From Microseira sp041929235 (lineage in GTDB: Bacteria > Cyanobacteriota > Cyanobacteriia > Cyanobacteriales > Aerosakkonemataceae), in NCBI RefSeq assembly GCF_041929235.1, contig NZ_JBHFNP010000246.1, forward strand, positions 34,535 through 98,534: DNA of 64,000 bases, written 5' to 3'. Below the pieces are notes generated by a model. It had not been told where the DNA came from and did no database searches. It worked only from the letters and a program-made list of their open reading frames with translations. Below, piece after piece: positions 62,857 to 64,000 of this stretch. Positions within the stretch are counted from its first letter, which is position 1, and each line of letters begins with the position of its first letter. The position numbers and the translations under genes were made by a program.

Positions 62857-62961
62857 TGGTGAGCGGTTATTTACAGAAGCTTTATAAAAAATTAATCGAT
62901 TTTTGCAGAAAAACTGCCTACAATTCGATCAAAATTTAAGTTTCAAACAAAAAAAGAGCTT

Positions 62962-62990
62962 GACTGGGGTCATCCCCAGTCAGCTAAAAT
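62962..62990. terminator. GACTGGGG-TCAT-CCCCAGTC hairpin
   Basis: Perfect 8-bp stem with a 4-base loop. On the minus strand it is followed by AAGCTCTTTTTTTG, so it would terminate minus-strand transcripts entering from the right. No minus-strand gene is seen directly before it. Confidence 0.6.
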
Positions 62991-63087
62991 ACAGCAAATA
63001 TACTTAGTGATGTTCCCGCCAGCGACTTGAGTTCAGTAGTTTTACTTATCAGCTTTTTAAATGTTTCGCTTTTTGTGGGTGATCGCC

Positions 63088-63309
63088 ATGTTTTTAATCC
63101 GTGAAGTTGTCCAACAGGCTCTTACCACTGGCTATCTGACTGTTGAAGCAGAAGAGCAACTGCGACACCTGTTGCAGAAAAAGTATGACTTGGACGATCT
63201 CGATGCCTTTGTGAACTTGCAGCAAGCTGCCATGTCCGGTTTGGTGAAGCAAGAGTCGCGTGAATTAAGAATATCTGGACAAATTTCCCTGAGCAATTCT
63301 ACTGTCTGA
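63088..63309 (+). CDS. Small conserved cyanobacterial protein of unknown function
   Basis: 73 residues from the ATG at 63088. Pattern: IREVVQQALTTGYLTVEAEE, then LRHLLQKKYDLDDLDAFVNL and QQAAMSGLVKQESREL. Similar short proteins are widespread in cyanobacteria, with no known role. The frame is open from 63061. It is followed by a CTAAGGGG / CCCCTTAG hairpin (63382-63401). Confidence 0.65.
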   Translation: MFLIREVVQQALTTGYLTVEAEEQLRHLLQKKYDLDDLDAFVNLQQAAMSGLVKQESRELRISGQISLSNSTV

Positions 63310-63601
63310 CAATGCGGTGGTGAAGCTATAGCTTGACTTGAGTTGAAAAATCCCATCACCCATGACCCATGACCCAAGTCTAAGGGGTTTGACCCCCTTA
63401 GCACGTTAGTGCAACAGGTGCCAGATTAAATAAAAATCGCACTGCGGTTGAGGAAAAACTAATTATGGGATTGGTCAGGGATGTTACCAGCTGCTCAACC
63501 AGCGTGGTCAGAGAACTAGACAGGCACCTGATCGCTCAGATAAACCTCATCGTGCCCAACGTTCTTGTTAGTTTTATCAAATAAGACGAGAAGCACAAAA
63601 C
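63310..63601. other. Spacer between the small protein gene and the IS200 element
   Basis: Contains the heptamer-type CCCATGACCCATGACCC repeat, a hairpin at 63382-63401, and an open frame without a start (EEKLIMGLVRDVTSCS ... VRELDRHLIAQ, 63447-63584) that could be a helix-turn-helix remnant, but I cannot place it. Confidence 0.35.
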
Positions 63602-63868
63602 CCCCGTCGTTCACGCGGGGGATGTAGTGTTCACTTTGACTTTTAAGTCCCGTCAAGTAACATCGTGGTGACGCTGTTCCTCAATATATCTTCGCACAGT
63701 TTCGCTACTAACATTGCCAGCAGTGGAAACAAAATAAGAGTGAGTCCAAAGGCTAGGAAGCTTGAGTAAATGGGGAAACTCTTGCCGCAAATACCTGGAG
63801 CTTCTACCTTTAATGGCATTGGCAACCTTGTGCGCTGGTACGGTAGGGGGAACGTTGACAAACAAATG
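63602..63868 (-). pseudogene. tnpA: IS200-type tnpA interrupted by a group II intron
   Basis: The C-terminal half of a Y1-transposase (TnpA): HLFVNVPPTVPAHKVANAIK, GRSSRYLRQEFPHLLKLPSL, WTHSYFVSTAGNVSS and the catalytic Tyr in ETVRRYIEEQ, ending at 63653. The expected upstream part (normally ...VMPDHV before HLFVN, with the HUH motif) is replaced at 63868 by a group II intron 3' end. Downstream, the right-end hairpin CCCCCG / CGGGGG (63612-63626) is intact. If the intron splices, the element may still work. Confidence 0.8.
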
Positions 63869-64000
63869 GTTAGAGTCGAACGAGTAGTCACCTACCCGAA
63901 CTCTCCTTCAAAACCGGACGTGAGACTTTCACCTCATCGGCTCCTCGTTTGTTTGGCACTTGTCATGTGTACCGCTTTCCGGTGTTTCAGGATTAGGGGA
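63869..64000 (-). mobile_element. 3' end of a group II intron (runs off the right edge)
   Basis: The minus strand reads a 34-base domain V at 63910-63943: it starts GAGCCGATGAGG, has the GAAA tetraloop and ends CACGTCCGGTTTT with the complementary arm. A domain VI hairpin (GGGTAG / CTACTC-type stem) follows, ending GACTCTAAC at 63869, a typical AY 3' splice site. Exon sequence of tnpA starts on the next base. Upstream intron parts, including any reverse transcriptase, lie beyond the window. Confidence 0.85.

Noticed and set aside
63643..63891. Alternative minus-strand frame with hydrophobic segments
   Set aside because: It is a different frame over the tnpA end; the tnpA frame carries the conserved catalytic Tyr motif.

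Overview
The window is chromosomal DNA from a cyanobacterium, most likely a filamentous Oscillatoriales-type strain. It carries photosystem genes (psbO, psaI, psbEFLJ), the photosystem II assembly genes ycf48 and rubA, NDH-1 genes ndhC-ndhK-ndhJ, a PatA-type response regulator and an NTRC thioredoxin reductase. Scattered GCGATCGC (HIP1) octamers and heptameric TTACCCA/TTACCAA spacer repeats fit the same assignment. No tRNA, rRNA or CRISPR array was recognised.

Layout. 1-2.8 kb: an IS630 transposase remnant, NTRC and a twice-copied 114-bp hairpin-rich repeat. 2.9-13.7 kb: a methyltransferase, a type IV pilin, and a surface-glycosylation block (SPINDLY-type GT41, FkbM methyltransferase and a 1558-residue multi-domain glycosyltransferase). 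13.9-21.9 kb: a MORN protein, psbO, the group 3 sigma factor sigF, a proline-rich lipoprotein and hisS. 21.9-25.8 kb: an accessory island with a Uma2 nuclease, a tight three-gene operon whose products carry HEPN-like, PD-(D/E)XK-like and PIN-like signatures, a broken DUF6883 gene with DUF4926, and a HigBA toxin-antitoxin pair. 26-29.5 kb: a conserved cyanobacterial protein and a frameshifted tnpB. 29.5-37.6 kb: a complete pilGHIJL chemotaxis operon that would steer twitching or phototactic motility. 38.8-48.5 kb: psaI, psbEFLJ, ycf48, rubA and ndhCKJ, with transposon debris and one intact tnpB inserted between them. 48.9-64 kb: an unusual TnpB-like protein without zinc ligands, a phosphohexomutase, an ITPase, glnB, a cyclase-family hydrolase, a fluoroacetate-dehalogenase-like hydrolase, DUF29 and DUF3153 genes, a UbiG-like methyltransferase, argB, tandem shikimate kinase genes, and an IS200 tnpA cut by the 3' end of a group II intron that runs off the right edge.

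How the genes work together. Three themes recur. Motility: pilin, SigF (which controls pilin in Synechocystis) and the pilGHIJL array. Photosynthetic electron transport: PsbO, PsbEFLJ, Ycf48, RubA, PsaI and NdhCKJ. Nitrogen and arginine control: PII (glnB), with an NtcA-type site upstream, and its known target, the ArgB kinase. Over these lies a heavy load of small mobile DNA: at least seven tnpB-family loci, mostly dead, plus MITE-like elements with AGGACTTACGCAA termini and a dispersed AGAAACCSGGTTTCT hairpin family.

The best candidate for an undescribed system is the HEPN / PD-(D/E)XK / PIN operon at 22650-24442. Secondary candidates are the TnpB-like protein lacking its zinc ribbon (48901-50427) and the linker module shared by the two glycosylation proteins.
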